Shown: in pieces, positions 42,092 through 50,303 of the stretch
How positions within the stretch are numbered: the stretch's first letter is position 1
How the letters are laid out: every line of letters begins with the position of its first letter
Virus record (IMG/VR): IMGVR_UViG_3300034071_002527
Coordinates: 1 to 51,287 of that record
Reading direction: 5' to 3' (one strand)
DNA from: a virus
DNA: 51,287 nucleotides
The notes under the pieces: model-generated
What the model was told of the DNA's origin: nothing
Databases searched by the model: none
The model's input: the letters and a program-made list of their open reading frames with translations, nothing else
Made by a program: the position numbers and the translations under genes

Positions 42092-42131
42092 AACTCAGAC
42101 ATATATTAAATAACTTTACCGGTCTTTAATT

Positions 42132-43037
42132 ATGTCTGACATTTCAAATGCCCCTTTAATGGTGGTAGATTTTCGAGTTGCTGTATATCAAATTTATTCT
42201 GAATATCAATTTATCAAAGCAAACTGCCCCCCTGAGACTGTGAAATCATGGTTAAAAGCGGCATGGGCTTTAAAATTAAACAGGGGCTATACAGGATTAC
42301 CTTATTTTCCGCATACTGTTGTGGTAGTCGACGACAGTTCACCCTATTGGAGAAACGATTATTTAAGAGAACGAGGATTTCCCGAATATAAAGGAGGAAG
42401 ACCCACTAAAACAGATGAATGGTATGATGTCAATCAAGCTGGTATTGACTACATTCACGCACCTAACTCCCCCTTGCATTACCTTAAATTTGAAAGATTT
42501 GAAGCAGATGATATAGCTTCGGCACTTGTCCGCACAAGTCCTAAACGTTTAATCTTTCTTCACACTATTGACTCGGATTGGATGGGATTAGTCAAGGATG
42601 GTTGTCTCAATGCGAATTTTTCCTTAGACGAGGCAATTAAGGAACCATGGGTGGATACCACTGTTCAATGGGTCAGCATGGGTAAATGGACACCTCGTTT
42701 TAGAAATGTGGAAGGAGTAATCGCTCACACACTCAAAAGGGAAAAAACCCAAATTGCTAACCCTACCCAAGTCTGGGATATTAAGGCTGAAAAGGGTGAT
42801 AAATCTGACAATTTGTCAAAAGGTAGCCCTGTGGAGGTGATTAATCTGTTAAATCCACCACCTCAATACGATTTGCTCAATATAGCCCAATTTAAAACCC
42901 AAATAGTGCAAGTAGCAAATGCTGGGACACCTAACTCAAGTGTAAAGCATATCCAAAAAGCTCATCAATGGTTTTTGACTGCTGGACACCGTGTACCATT
43001 CTGGGGCTACTATGAATTTGTTCCAGACTTTTTGTAA
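42132..43037 (+). CDS. 5'-3' exonuclease / FEN-like nuclease
   Basis: The 301-residue protein follows the PIN-like/FEN layout: MVVDFRVAVYQIYSEYQF at the start, VVVVDDSSPYWRNDYLRERG and FPEYKGGRP (residues ~62-95), FERFEADDIASALV (~120-133) with acidic metal ligands, LHTIDSDWMGLV (~143-154), and EKGDKSDNLS (~219-228) as in the D-x-x-D-N-I/L motif near the helix-hairpin-helix. It would remove RNA primers or flaps in phage replication. The C-terminal HhH part is short. Confidence 0.75.
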   Translation: MSDISNAPLMVVDFRVAVYQIYSEYQFIKANCPPETVKSWLKAAWALKLNRGYTGLPYFPHTVVVVDDSSPYWRNDYLRERGFPEYKGGRPTKTDEWYDVNQAGIDYIHAPNSPLHYLKFERFEADDIASALVRTSPKRLIFLHTIDSDWMGLVKDGCLNANFSLDEAIKEPWVDTTVQWVSMGKWTPRFRNVEGVIAHTLKREKTQIANPTQVWDIKAEKGDKSDNLSKGSPVEVINLLNPPPQYDLLNIAQFKTQIVQVANAGTPNSSVKHIQKAHQWFLTAGHRVPFWGYYEFVPDFL

Positions 43038-43054
43038 AATCTTTGAAAAAGGGG

Positions 43055-43083
43055 TTGACAACTCGTAAAAAACCAGCTAGTAT
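43055..43083 (+). promoter_or_regulatory. Probable promoter upstream of 43229
   Basis: TTGACA, 17-bp spacer, TAGTAT. It implies a leader of ~140 nt. Confidence 0.5.
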
Positions 43084-43136
43084 AGGAAATATAGACAACG
43101 CGACTAGGTTCTAGCTTAAACACAGTGCCTCTACCC

Positions 43137-43177
43137 CGCTCACGTCTAAGATGCTAGTTTTGCTGATTCTAGCAAAA
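43137..43177 (+). promoter_or_regulatory. CGCYCA motif and hairpin in the 43229 leader
   Basis: CGCTCA at 43137-43142 is followed by a perfect 7-bp hairpin TTTTGCT-N6-AGCAAAA (43158-43177). This is the only motif copy next to a host-type promoter and the most divergent in flanks. Confidence 0.4.
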
Positions 43178-43228
43178 ATCAAAAATCAGACCTCAAAATC
43201 AACCAAACTCTCTCAAAACCTACTAATT

Positions 43229-44206
43229 ATGTCCTACAACTCTGTCGTAAGTTATGATAAACTTGAAGCCCTTCTCTCCTCGAAAAATTGGGATAAATCC
43301 TACGTCAACATTCCAAACTCGTCAATCGGAACTCTTCTTAAGTCCCAATTTAAATACATTTTCGAGTCCGTCGGAGAGACCTTTTCCGATAACGAATCAG
43401 TATTAACCGTACAAGCAGATAACGGGAACTTAAAACGCTTATTCAGCCCTACTGTTTACCATGTATCCAACGATAAGCTTCGTGAATCTGCCTACGCTAA
43501 AGCAAATCCTAGCTTATTTGAATGTGATAGCACCCCTGTTTCAGACGAAGACAAAACCAAAGCAAAAACTCCTGAAGCCATCAAAGCTTATGAAGATTTA
43601 TTGCTGAAAGGGCGGAATGTCGCCGTCCGTATGGGAGCTAAACTTTTTGTTCCTTTATTAGCTTTTAAAGCCATAGAAGGTTGCGATATTGCTTTAGACA
43701 ACGGTGACATAGAGATTACCTTGCCAGAAACAGAACAGTTTCCTGAAGGTCTTACTGTAAAATTCAATGTTCGTTACTCTGAATCTGACCTAGAGAAGCG
43801 GAAATCTCAAGAAGCATCTTTTAAACGGGCGTTTTCACGGTATCTCAAAAACTCCGAAAACAACTTAGGTGCTTTTCTATGTGAACCCCCTACCGGTGGT
43901 GGTAGTGGTATTCCTCTCCGTGATATGGACGAAAATTCTGTTCATACCGTAATCGGTTATGAATTTAAAGAGTCGGAAAATGGAGGTTTTTACATCCTTT
44001 CGTTAGACTCTGGTATTTCTGTCATGAGCAACAAAGCTTTAGCTACTACCTTGCGTGGAAACCCTATCATTTCTCTTGACAAACCCTGTACTCTACGAAT
44101 TGCTGACAAGAAAAAAATGACTAATGGCAACATAAAGGTAAATGCCGCTCTTTTAATTCCTGTGGAAAACTATCCTAATGATGATGGTTTCAACCTAGAC
44201 TGGTAG
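43229..44206 (+). CDS. Hypothetical protein, possible DNA-metabolism role, 325 aa
   Basis: ATG 43229 (MSYNSVVSYDKLEALLSS) is chosen; an ATG at 43151 would put the leader hairpin in the coding region. The protein is mixed alpha/beta (LLKGRNVAVRMGAKLFVPLL, then EITLPETEQFPEGLTVKFN), with a C-terminal beta part ending in an acidic, aromatic tail (NDDGFNLDW). An acidic tail is typical of single-stranded-DNA-binding proteins, and the neighbours are a nuclease and a helicase, but no OB-fold motif is clear. Function unassigned. Confidence 0.5.
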   Translation: MSYNSVVSYDKLEALLSSKNWDKSYVNIPNSSIGTLLKSQFKYIFESVGETFSDNESVLTVQADNGNLKRLFSPTVYHVSNDKLRESAYAKANPSLFECDSTPVSDEDKTKAKTPEAIKAYEDLLLKGRNVAVRMGAKLFVPLLAFKAIEGCDIALDNGDIEITLPETEQFPEGLTVKFNVRYSESDLEKRKSQEASFKRAFSRYLKNSENNLGAFLCEPPTGGGSGIPLRDMDENSVHTVIGYEFKESENGGFYILSLDSGISVMSNKALATTLRGNPIISLDKPCTLRIADKKKMTNGNIKVNAALLIPVENYPNDDGFNLDW

Positions 44207-44281
44207 TCCGATTCTAGGGGTGGATTTAGTCTCTGCCCCTCCTTGTCCCCTTTTTAAACCCTTACCCCCCTTGTTTTTTCT

Positions 44282-44503
44282 ATGCCTAATAACTTTGATT
44301 TTTCTCAATACGATGGAGAACTCGAAAATGAGTGTACTTTATTGACTCGAAAAATCCTCGATACTCGTCGTCGCATTCAAAAAACTTTAGACTGTAACGA
44401 GTATCGTTTGGCTTCTCGCACCATTTTATTAGACGCAGTTAACCATCTAAACTTGCTTCTAAAGGACATATTTGACACCTACGACGAATTTACTAACGAG
44501 TAG
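44282..44503 (+). CDS. Small helical protein, 73 aa
   Basis: Acidic and helical (YDGELENECTLLTRKILDTR, then LLDAVNHLNLLLKDIFDTYD). It starts directly after a C/T-rich leader with no clear ribosome binding site. Codon use is like its neighbours. Family unknown. Confidence 0.5.
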   Translation: MPNNFDFSQYDGELENECTLLTRKILDTRRRIQKTLDCNEYRLASRTILLDAVNHLNLLLKDIFDTYDEFTNE

Positions 44504-44523
44504 GTATAGTTTCCTGCTTATAA

Positions 44524-44563
44524 CGCTCAAACCCAAGATTAGGTCATAATATCTTGGGTTTTT
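44524..44563 (+). promoter_or_regulatory. CGCYCA motif plus terminator-like hairpin before the endolysin gene
   Basis: CGCTCA (44524-44529) is followed at once by a 10-bp perfect stem AACCCAAGAT...ATCTTGGGTT and T3, with ATG at 44566. The layout repeats that before the portal gene. Confidence 0.65.
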
Positions 44564-44565
44564 AA

Positions 44566-45399
44566 ATGCTATCTACCATTAGCAAGCCGCTTACTTTTAA
44601 TCAACTACAATCAAATTCTGAAATTCTAGCAGAATTGCAAACTTTACTCAAAGAAAAAGGATTTTATCATTTAAAAATTGACGGAGTTTGGGGTCAAGGA
44701 ACTGAAACTGCTATTGAGTCTGTCGCTAAATTATTAAACCTTAATAATTTTGATAAAAAATTAATTGGTAAAACTTTTATAAGTAAATTAACAAGTTACA
44801 ATCCTGAAAAAGATACTGAAACTGAATTGGATGTTAGCCCAATCACAGAAGCTGACATTTTAGCATTATCCCAATCTTTAGTCCTTGAATTAGCAACCAT
44901 TAAAGCAGTTATAGACGTAGAATCTTCTGGTTCTTGGCTACAAAAAGATGGGAAACCTATTATTCGCTTTGAATCTCATATATTTAGTAGCCTAACTAAT
45001 CAATTATACGATAAAGATTATCCTAAGATTTCCAGCAAAAAATACAATCCAAGTCTAAATTTATCTTCTTCCGAAAAAGAATATTCCAGATTAGAGATTG
45101 CTAGAGGTTTAAATGAAACAGCCGCTTTGAAATCTGCTTCTTATGGGGCTTTTCAGATTATGGGCTTTAATCATGCTCTTGTTGGATTTAAAAACGTACA
45201 AGATTTTTATGAAGCTATGTTCAGCCCTAAAGAGCAATTAAAAGCTTTTGGTCAATTTCTAATCAAAAACTCATTAGTTAAAACTTTAAGAATTAAAGAT
45301 TGGAAAGGGTTTGCTTATTCCTATAATGGGTCTAGTTACCATTTGCATAAACCCCCCTATGACGTTCGTTTAGCAAATGCTTATCAAAAATTTAAATAA
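44566..45399 (+). CDS. Endolysin: peptidoglycan-binding domain plus N-acetylmuramidase
   Basis: Residues ~15-70 form a PG_binding_1 domain (ILAELQTLLKEKGFYHLKID GVWGQGTETAIES). Residues ~90-277 match the N-acetylmuramidase family (DUF3380): IKAVIDVESSGSWLQ with the probable catalytic Glu, RFESHIFSSLT, SASYGAFQIMGFNHALVGF, then KDWKGFAYSYNGSSY and YDVRLANAYQKF. It would degrade host murein at lysis. No signal peptide is seen, so a holin or spanin elsewhere is probably needed; none is recognised here. Confidence 0.85.
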   Translation: MLSTISKPLTFNQLQSNSEILAELQTLLKEKGFYHLKIDGVWGQGTETAIESVAKLLNLNNFDKKLIGKTFISKLTSYNPEKDTETELDVSPITEADILALSQSLVLELATIKAVIDVESSGSWLQKDGKPIIRFESHIFSSLTNQLYDKDYPKISSKKYNPSLNLSSSEKEYSRLEIARGLNETAALKSASYGAFQIMGFNHALVGFKNVQDFYEAMFSPKEQLKAFGQFLIKNSLVKTLRIKDWKGFAYSYNGSSYHLHKPPYDVRLANAYQKFK

Positions 45400-45400
45400 C

Positions 45401-45429
45401 TTGACAAAATTAGTGCTACGGGCTATGAT
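45401..45429 (+). promoter_or_regulatory. Sigma-70 promoter for the helicase gene
   Basis: TTGACA, 17-bp spacer, TATGAT with GGGC before the -10; about 32 bp upstream of ATG 45462, with AAGGAG between. Confidence 0.85.
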
Positions 45430-45461
45430 GGCTAACGTATCTAGTTAAGGAGTTTGTTTCC

Positions 45462-47420
45462 ATGCCCAGAAAAAAAGCATCCTCTAACAAAGTGGACAAA
45501 TTTAGCCACCCAGAGTATAATAGCCAAAATAGCTTAAAAGATGTCGAAGATATCGAAGATACAGAAGATTTAGGGGATAACTATCTTAGTGACTATGATA
45601 AATATGCGGAAGGTATTCGGGTATTAAGTTCTTTGGGATATACTTTCATTCCCCATTCTAACCCTGACTGTGTTGGACACAGGGTTTATGTCGATACGCC
45701 TTTCACCCTGATTTCTAAAGATGGTAAAACAATTACCGATGTTAACCCGCCAAAAAATTTCAAATGGCGTAAAAGAATTAGCCTTGGTGATGATTTACCT
45801 TTATTGTCTAATGCTTATTGTGATATTCGTTCTCAATGTGGTAAATCAGTTGGTGATTTTTGGAAACCTATGGTAGAGTTAGGTGGTGATAAACGAAAAG
45901 CCATTTTTAATCTTGCGTCCCTTTTTCTTGATGCTGAAAAGTTTAATTCCCGTCAAAAGTCTGATAACTTAATCAGTCTTACAGGAGGCGATGGTGGTTT
46001 ATATGTTGTCCCCCAAAAGTCTTGGTTTGACTCGCGTTTTGATTCCATTTCTATTGACGACCTTTTATACCTTTTTCCCTCTGCTGAATCTAAAATGCTT
46101 CAGTTCATCATTGGGCGGATTTTTGTGGGGCGTGGAGGTACAAAATCCGTTGAGGGTATTGTCGTTGAACATAAAGCCCGTTATATGGGTATAATTACTG
46201 GCGAACCTCGTTTAGGCAAATCAACCTTTTTAGACGCTATATCCGAAGCTATTCAATCTTTAGGCTTTGAAACTACTACCATTTCTGAGTCTAGCGGTCG
46301 TTTTGGTTGGGCTGAAATTGCCAGCAGTCATTTTACGTTTATCGATGACTTAACCAAAGAAACCCAACGTCGTATTATTTCTTCTGGCAAAATTAAACAG
46401 ATTGTTTCTAACAATGTTCTCAAAACTGAAAATAAGGGTGAAAGTGCTGTTAACACCCAATCCCAGACCGTAATTATTGCTAGTAGCAATTCTTTCAATC
46501 TTCGTGATTTCTATAACGCTGACTCTGGTATTCAAGACAGAATCAAAATCTTAGAAATTAAAACTAAGGCTGAACTTTGTAAAGACAAATCTTTACCCTA
46601 TCAGGTTGACGAAACTTGTCCTTTTAACCTTCATCGACATTGGCAATTTATTGCTGATAAGTACAATGTTTCTTATGAGTCTCTCATTTATTGGTTGATT
46701 TACCTTTGTGTTCAAGAATTTTTGTCTGTTGTGGGCTATACTGAGGAAATTCCTCTTTTTCAACCTGAAAAATTTCCAGATATTGATGAAGAGACTTATA
46801 AACATCTTCTGCGCTCTATAGCTCCTACTTTGAAAAAGACTAAGCCTTGTTCTCTTTATAAGACTGTCGAAGACTTAGAACGCAATTTCCGAATCCAAAC
46901 TATGACTAATTCTACTCAAGCTTTAGTTTACTTTTGGCGGTTTTGTCTCATTCTTTTCACTTATAACGTCGAAAAGAAACCATCTTTACCCCCTCCCGTT
47001 TTTGACGTTAATTTTCTTATTCACTTTTTAAAGGCACATCAAGCTTTTTATTCCCCTGAATTTGAACCCTTACGCACTTTTCTAGAGGCTGATTATCACT
47101 CTAATAACTCTCCTAAATGGCATCCTTATTCTATGTTTTTAGAGGTTAACGGCACTTGTATCTCTCAAGCTATTTTGAAATGTCTTGAGGCTGAAAATCT
47201 TTATTACCCTCCCGCTAAAATGGTAGAAATTAGTTTAAACTTTTTTACTTCTTCTAAAGGGTTTGAACTTCGTAAAGATTTACCTATCATTATGGAATCT
47301 TATTCCTTAGCTTCTGCTCATGACCCCTTTTTTGTTGACTTAACTTCTCATCTTTTTTATGAACAACCAGCCCTCTTTGAATTAGTTCAAAAGGCTAAAA
47401 GACAAGTCCAATCTCGATAG
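45462..47420 (+). CDS. SF3-type replicative helicase / primase-helicase
   Basis: The 652-residue protein has Walker A GEPRLGKST (residues ~247-255), Walker B FTFIDDL (~292-298), and the SF3 motif C IIASSN (~338-343) followed by an Arg-containing segment (GIQDRIKILEI). This matches D5/P4-type phage and plasmid helicases that unwind the fork after loading at an origin. The N-terminal ~230 residues lack a clear primase motif. The C-terminal part is helical. The start has an ideal AAGGAG site. It is followed after 14 nt by the next gene. Confidence 0.8.
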   Translation: MPRKKASSNKVDKFSHPEYNSQNSLKDVEDIEDTEDLGDNYLSDYDKYAEGIRVLSSLGYTFIPHSNPDCVGHRVYVDTPFTLISKDGKTITDVNPPKNFKWRKRISLGDDLPLLSNAYCDIRSQCGKSVGDFWKPMVELGGDKRKAIFNLASLFLDAEKFNSRQKSDNLISLTGGDGGLYVVPQKSWFDSRFDSISIDDLLYLFPSAESKMLQFIIGRIFVGRGGTKSVEGIVVEHKARYMGIITGEPRLGKSTFLDAISEAIQSLGFETTTISESSGRFGWAEIASSHFTFIDDLTKETQRRIISSGKIKQIVSNNVLKTENKGESAVNTQSQTVIIASSNSFNLRDFYNADSGIQDRIKILEIKTKAELCKDKSLPYQVDETCPFNLHRHWQFIADKYNVSYESLIYWLIYLCVQEFLSVVGYTEEIPLFQPEKFPDIDEETYKHLLRSIAPTLKKTKPCSLYKTVEDLERNFRIQTMTNSTQALVYFWRFCLILFTYNVEKKPSLPPPVFDVNFLIHFLKAHQAFYSPEFEPLRTFLEADYHSNNSPKWHPYSMFLEVNGTCISQAILKCLEAENLYYPPAKMVEISLNFFTSSKGFELRKDLPIIMESYSLASAHDPFFVDLTSHLFYEQPALFELVQKAKRQVQSR

Positions 47421-47434
47421 GTAAGGAGGTTTTT

Positions 47435-48466
47435 ATGCGACCCAGAGGCTATGGTAAAAAAGTCACAGCTAAATCTTTTATGTTGCGAGATTTTGATAAC
47501 TTGTCCCTTTCTGCTATTCAATCAGAAATTACCGACAAATCCTCTTTCATTAAAGTTCATAAAGAATTTGAACTTTTTGTCTTAACCAATGTCCTTCCCG
47601 TTGGTTATACTTGCTCTCATCATCTCCAAATCTACAATCTTTTAAAATCCCTTCTTCCTCTCTTCAATCCTCCCAAATCTAACGCTACTTCTGCTCAAGG
47701 TCTTAATAAAGCTATTCTCCTCGCTTTGGGTAGTACCTTGACCAGTCTCAAAAACCTTCCTTTTTCTGATAAGGCTCCCAATTCTTCTCCTAAATCTGAA
47801 ACAATGGCTTTATCCCTGAAATTAGTCTCCCAACTTGACTATTCTCTTAAATACTCTATCTTTTTTCTGAATCAATACGACTCTTGTTATCAGGTTACTC
47901 AGTCTTTTGATTTGCTCTCTTATTCCCCCTTTTGGAAACTTTTCAACTCTGAACCTTCTCTCTCTCGTTCTGCCTATCTTGACCATTCTTTATCTCTTTG
48001 GTCTTCACTTTCTCTTTTTTATCTCCAATGTTTCAACTCTGTTATTTCTTTTTCTCAGTCAAAATTTAATCTTCCTTGCCCTCTCGAAGGTTTATTTTCT
48101 CATTTTGCACACAATCTCAATCAGGGTAATTCTCTCTCCTGTTTGATTGACGCTTGGCAAGCCCATTTGAATCAGGTTTCCCAAACTTCCTTTTTCTATA
48201 AGACTCCTAATCTTAACAAATGGTCTTCTTATCTTGAAACTGACTCTTGGGGTTCCTATTTTTATGATGGACATAACATTTCGGATTTGCTATCTGAAGC
48301 TTTTCCTTGGTTCATCAACAAATCCTATGCCCCTAGTGCTATTGTTTCCCTAAAATCCGCTCGTACTCAAAAATATCTCCGGGAATGGGTTCACTCAAAA
48401 TCTTTTTCAACTTTGTCTTTACCCAATTTTGAACCCTGTCCCCATCTTTCTGGCTTGATTTCTTGA
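47435..48466 (+). CDS. Hypothetical protein in the replication operon, 343 aa
   Basis: Starts MRPRGYGKKVTAKSFMLRDF with a strong TAAGGAGG site. It is rich in Ser, Leu, Phe and Tyr, mostly helical, and has no membrane segment long enough to be sure of. The C/T-rich coding strand and high Ser/Phe content differ from the late structural genes. The gene ends just before the RNA ligase promoter. Family unknown; operon position suggests a replication-linked role. Confidence 0.5.
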   Translation: MRPRGYGKKVTAKSFMLRDFDNLSLSAIQSEITDKSSFIKVHKEFELFVLTNVLPVGYTCSHHLQIYNLLKSLLPLFNPPKSNATSAQGLNKAILLALGSTLTSLKNLPFSDKAPNSSPKSETMALSLKLVSQLDYSLKYSIFFLNQYDSCYQVTQSFDLLSYSPFWKLFNSEPSLSRSAYLDHSLSLWSSLSLFYLQCFNSVISFSQSKFNLPCPLEGLFSHFAHNLNQGNSLSCLIDAWQAHLNQVSQTSFFYKTPNLNKWSSYLETDSWGSYFYDGHNISDLLSEAFPWFINKSYAPSAIVSLKSARTQKYLREWVHSKSFSTLSLPNFEPCPHLSGLIS

Positions 48467-48472
48467 CCTTTT

Positions 48473-48501
48473 CCGTCAACCGTGCTATGATTAAACTAAT
48501 A
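48473..48501 (+). promoter_or_regulatory. Sigma-70 promoter for the RNA ligase gene
   Basis: TTGACC, 17-bp spacer, TATGAT preceded by GTGC (extended -10). It lies 28 bp before ATG 48530. Confidence 0.8.
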
Positions 48502-48529
48502 AATTTGGAGTCCACCCCATAAAAAACTT

Positions 48530-49549
48530 ATGGAACGTAAACTTGCAACCTTAGAAGTCATAAAAGACCTTCAACCTATTCCCGGTGCTGACAATATTGA
48601 AGCGGCTACTGTCCGTGGTTGGAAAGTCGTAGTCAAAAAGGGTGTATTTGAAATTGGTAGCCTTTGTGTTTTTTTTGAAATTGATTCTTTTCTACCTGAA
48701 CTTCCAGAATTTGAGTTTTTGCGGAAGTCTTGTTTCGCAACCTTAAACACTGGTGAAACAGGTTTTCGTATCAGAACCATTAAGCTGAAAAAACAATTAA
48801 GTCAGGGTCTAGCTTTGCCTTTATCTCACTTTTTCTTGACTTCTGATACCTTTACAATTGGTACAGACCTTACTATTTTCTTAGGTGTCAAAAAATGGGA
48901 ACACGATGTCTCTGCTTCTCTAGGTGGTGACACATTAGGCTCTTTTCCCTCTTTTGTCCCTAAAACTAACGAAGAACGCATTCAAAATTTGAGTGAACTA
49001 TACCCATTACTTTGTCAAAAATCTTTCAATGTTACCGAAAAACTAGACGGCACTAGCTTTACTGCTTTCTATTACAACGATACTTTTGGTGTCTGCTCTC
49101 GAAACCTGGAATTAAAGGAATCCTCTAGCAACATTTATTGGCAAATTTTTCACCAGTATAAAATTGGTGACTTCCTAAAATCTTTACCCTTCCCATCCGC
49201 TATTCAAGGCGAAATTGTTGGGGGTAAAATTCAAGGCAATCCTTACAAACTTCCAAACTCTCGGCTTTATGTTTTCAATTTGATTAACCTAGACAATCAA
49301 AAAAGATTAGACATTTTTTCCCCTTCTAATCTCTCCCTCTTGTCCAATGCTGGACTTGATACAGTTCCTCTACTATTTCGTGACTTTTCTCTACCTTCTT
49401 CCCTTGATACTTTAATCGCTTTTTCCTCTGGTCACTCCTTTGTTAATCCTAATACTACTCGTGAGGGTCTGGTTCTCAGAAATTTTGAAAATTCCTACAC
49501 CAGTTTTAAAGTTATCAGCAACAATTTCTTGCTAAAACAAAAAGATTGA
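48530..49549 (+). CDS. RNA ligase (Rnl5/DRB0094-like)
   Basis: An N-terminal OB-like domain (ATLEVIKDLQPIPGADNIEAATVRGW...) precedes the nucleotidyltransferase core, the domain order of the DraRnl family. The adenylated Lys171 lies in EKLDGTS (motif I). Motif III/IIIa covers AIQGEIVGGKIQGN (~222-235), motif IV is REGLVLR (~311-317) and motif V SFKVIS (~326-331). Such enzymes seal RNA breaks, for example tRNA cleaved by host defence nucleases. Only one phage tRNA is visible in the window. The ribosome binding site is weak: GGAG is 20 nt from the ATG. Confidence 0.85.
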   Translation: MERKLATLEVIKDLQPIPGADNIEAATVRGWKVVVKKGVFEIGSLCVFFEIDSFLPELPEFEFLRKSCFATLNTGETGFRIRTIKLKKQLSQGLALPLSHFFLTSDTFTIGTDLTIFLGVKKWEHDVSASLGGDTLGSFPSFVPKTNEERIQNLSELYPLLCQKSFNVTEKLDGTSFTAFYYNDTFGVCSRNLELKESSSNIYWQIFHQYKIGDFLKSLPFPSAIQGEIVGGKIQGNPYKLPNSRLYVFNLINLDNQKRLDIFSPSNLSLLSNAGLDTVPLLFRDFSLPSSLDTLIAFSSGHSFVNPNTTREGLVLRNFENSYTSFKVISNNFLLKQKD

Positions 49550-49572
49550 ACATAGGATAGTTGATTTAAGCT

Positions 49573-49605
49573 AGTCTTCCTAAAATTTAAGAAGACTTTT
49601 TTTTT
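49573..49605 (+). terminator. Rho-independent terminator after the RNA ligase gene
   Basis: AGTCTTC...GAAGACT followed by T9. Confidence 0.9.
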
Positions 49606-49734
49606 GTCTTCTTTATGCTGGGGTAGCAGTGGGTGCGAACTGGGGGAGTAGATACTTGGACGATTGGTGACATTGACCAGTTTGTCTCGCAAAATCAAAT
49701 TGATGTAACTCTTGATGTCCGTGACAAGACAGGG

Positions 49735-49763
49735 TTGACATCTTTTTTTCTTTGTGCTATACT
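49735..49763 (+). promoter_or_regulatory. Sigma-70 promoter for the KilA-N gene
   Basis: TTGACA, 17-bp spacer, TATACT with GTGC before the -10. Confidence 0.85.
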
Positions 49764-49800
49764 AAAAATGCCCAAATAAATAAATGTGCGTGTAAACTCT

Positions 49801-50112
49801 ATGCCTCAATCTTCCTTTTTAGAATCCTACCCTAATGCTGGTGGGATTCGTATTGAAAATCGTGATGGTGTGATTTGGGTTAGCCTAACCGATATTGGTC
49901 GTGCGTGCGGAAATTTTTTTTGGGAATGGAAAGAACTGGAATCCACAAAAAAGTTCCTGAACAGCTTAGGGTATGATAGGGGATTCAAACTCTTTGAAAC
50001 TATACAAGGAGGTGCAACTTTAAAACGGGGTACTTGGGCTATTGAAGAAGTAGCCATTGAGTTTGCTGAATGGTGTTATCTTAGCTTATACTCTAGAGCC
50101 AAAGGAAATTGA
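49801..50112 (+). CDS. KilA-N domain protein
   Basis: The ~103-residue protein contains VIWVSLTDIGRACGNFFWEW, a central basic segment, and TWAIEEVAIEFAEWCYLSLYSR, which match the KilA-N DNA-binding domain of phage antirepressors and regulators. Only this domain is present; the usual C-terminal partner domain is missing. GTG 49786 is a possible earlier start (five more residues). It has its own promoter, so an early regulatory role is likely. Confidence 0.7.
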   Translation: MPQSSFLESYPNAGGIRIENRDGVIWVSLTDIGRACGNFFWEWKELESTKKFLNSLGYDRGFKLFETIQGGATLKRGTWAIEEVAIEFAEWCYLSLYSRAKGN

Positions 50113-50303
50113 GTATATCTAATACTATTGTACCATTTCAATTCTATACTCAACAAAATCCGAGTCCAAGGGTAACTCAAAATTATAGAGGTAAGCACTT
50201 GATTGAGATACAAACCAAGCTTTGCCTAGCATGGTTTATAGCTCGTGACACTGTACCTCATACGACTGCACACCGCTATAGTAATAATCAAGGTAATATA
50301 AAA

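Noticed and set aside
45946-46535. Small frames within the helicase gene
   Set aside because: They lie in alternative frames of a gene with clear Walker motifs.
49633-49779. A 48-codon frame from GTG 49633 to TAA 49777-49779
   Set aside because: It contains the full KilA-N promoter and lacks a ribosome binding site. It might be a relic of a lost gene, but the evidence is too thin to list it as a gene.
50109-50303. N-terminal extension of the HAD hydrolase frame
   Set aside because: HAD motif I begins right after ATG 50304, which has a binding site; the extension shows no domain.
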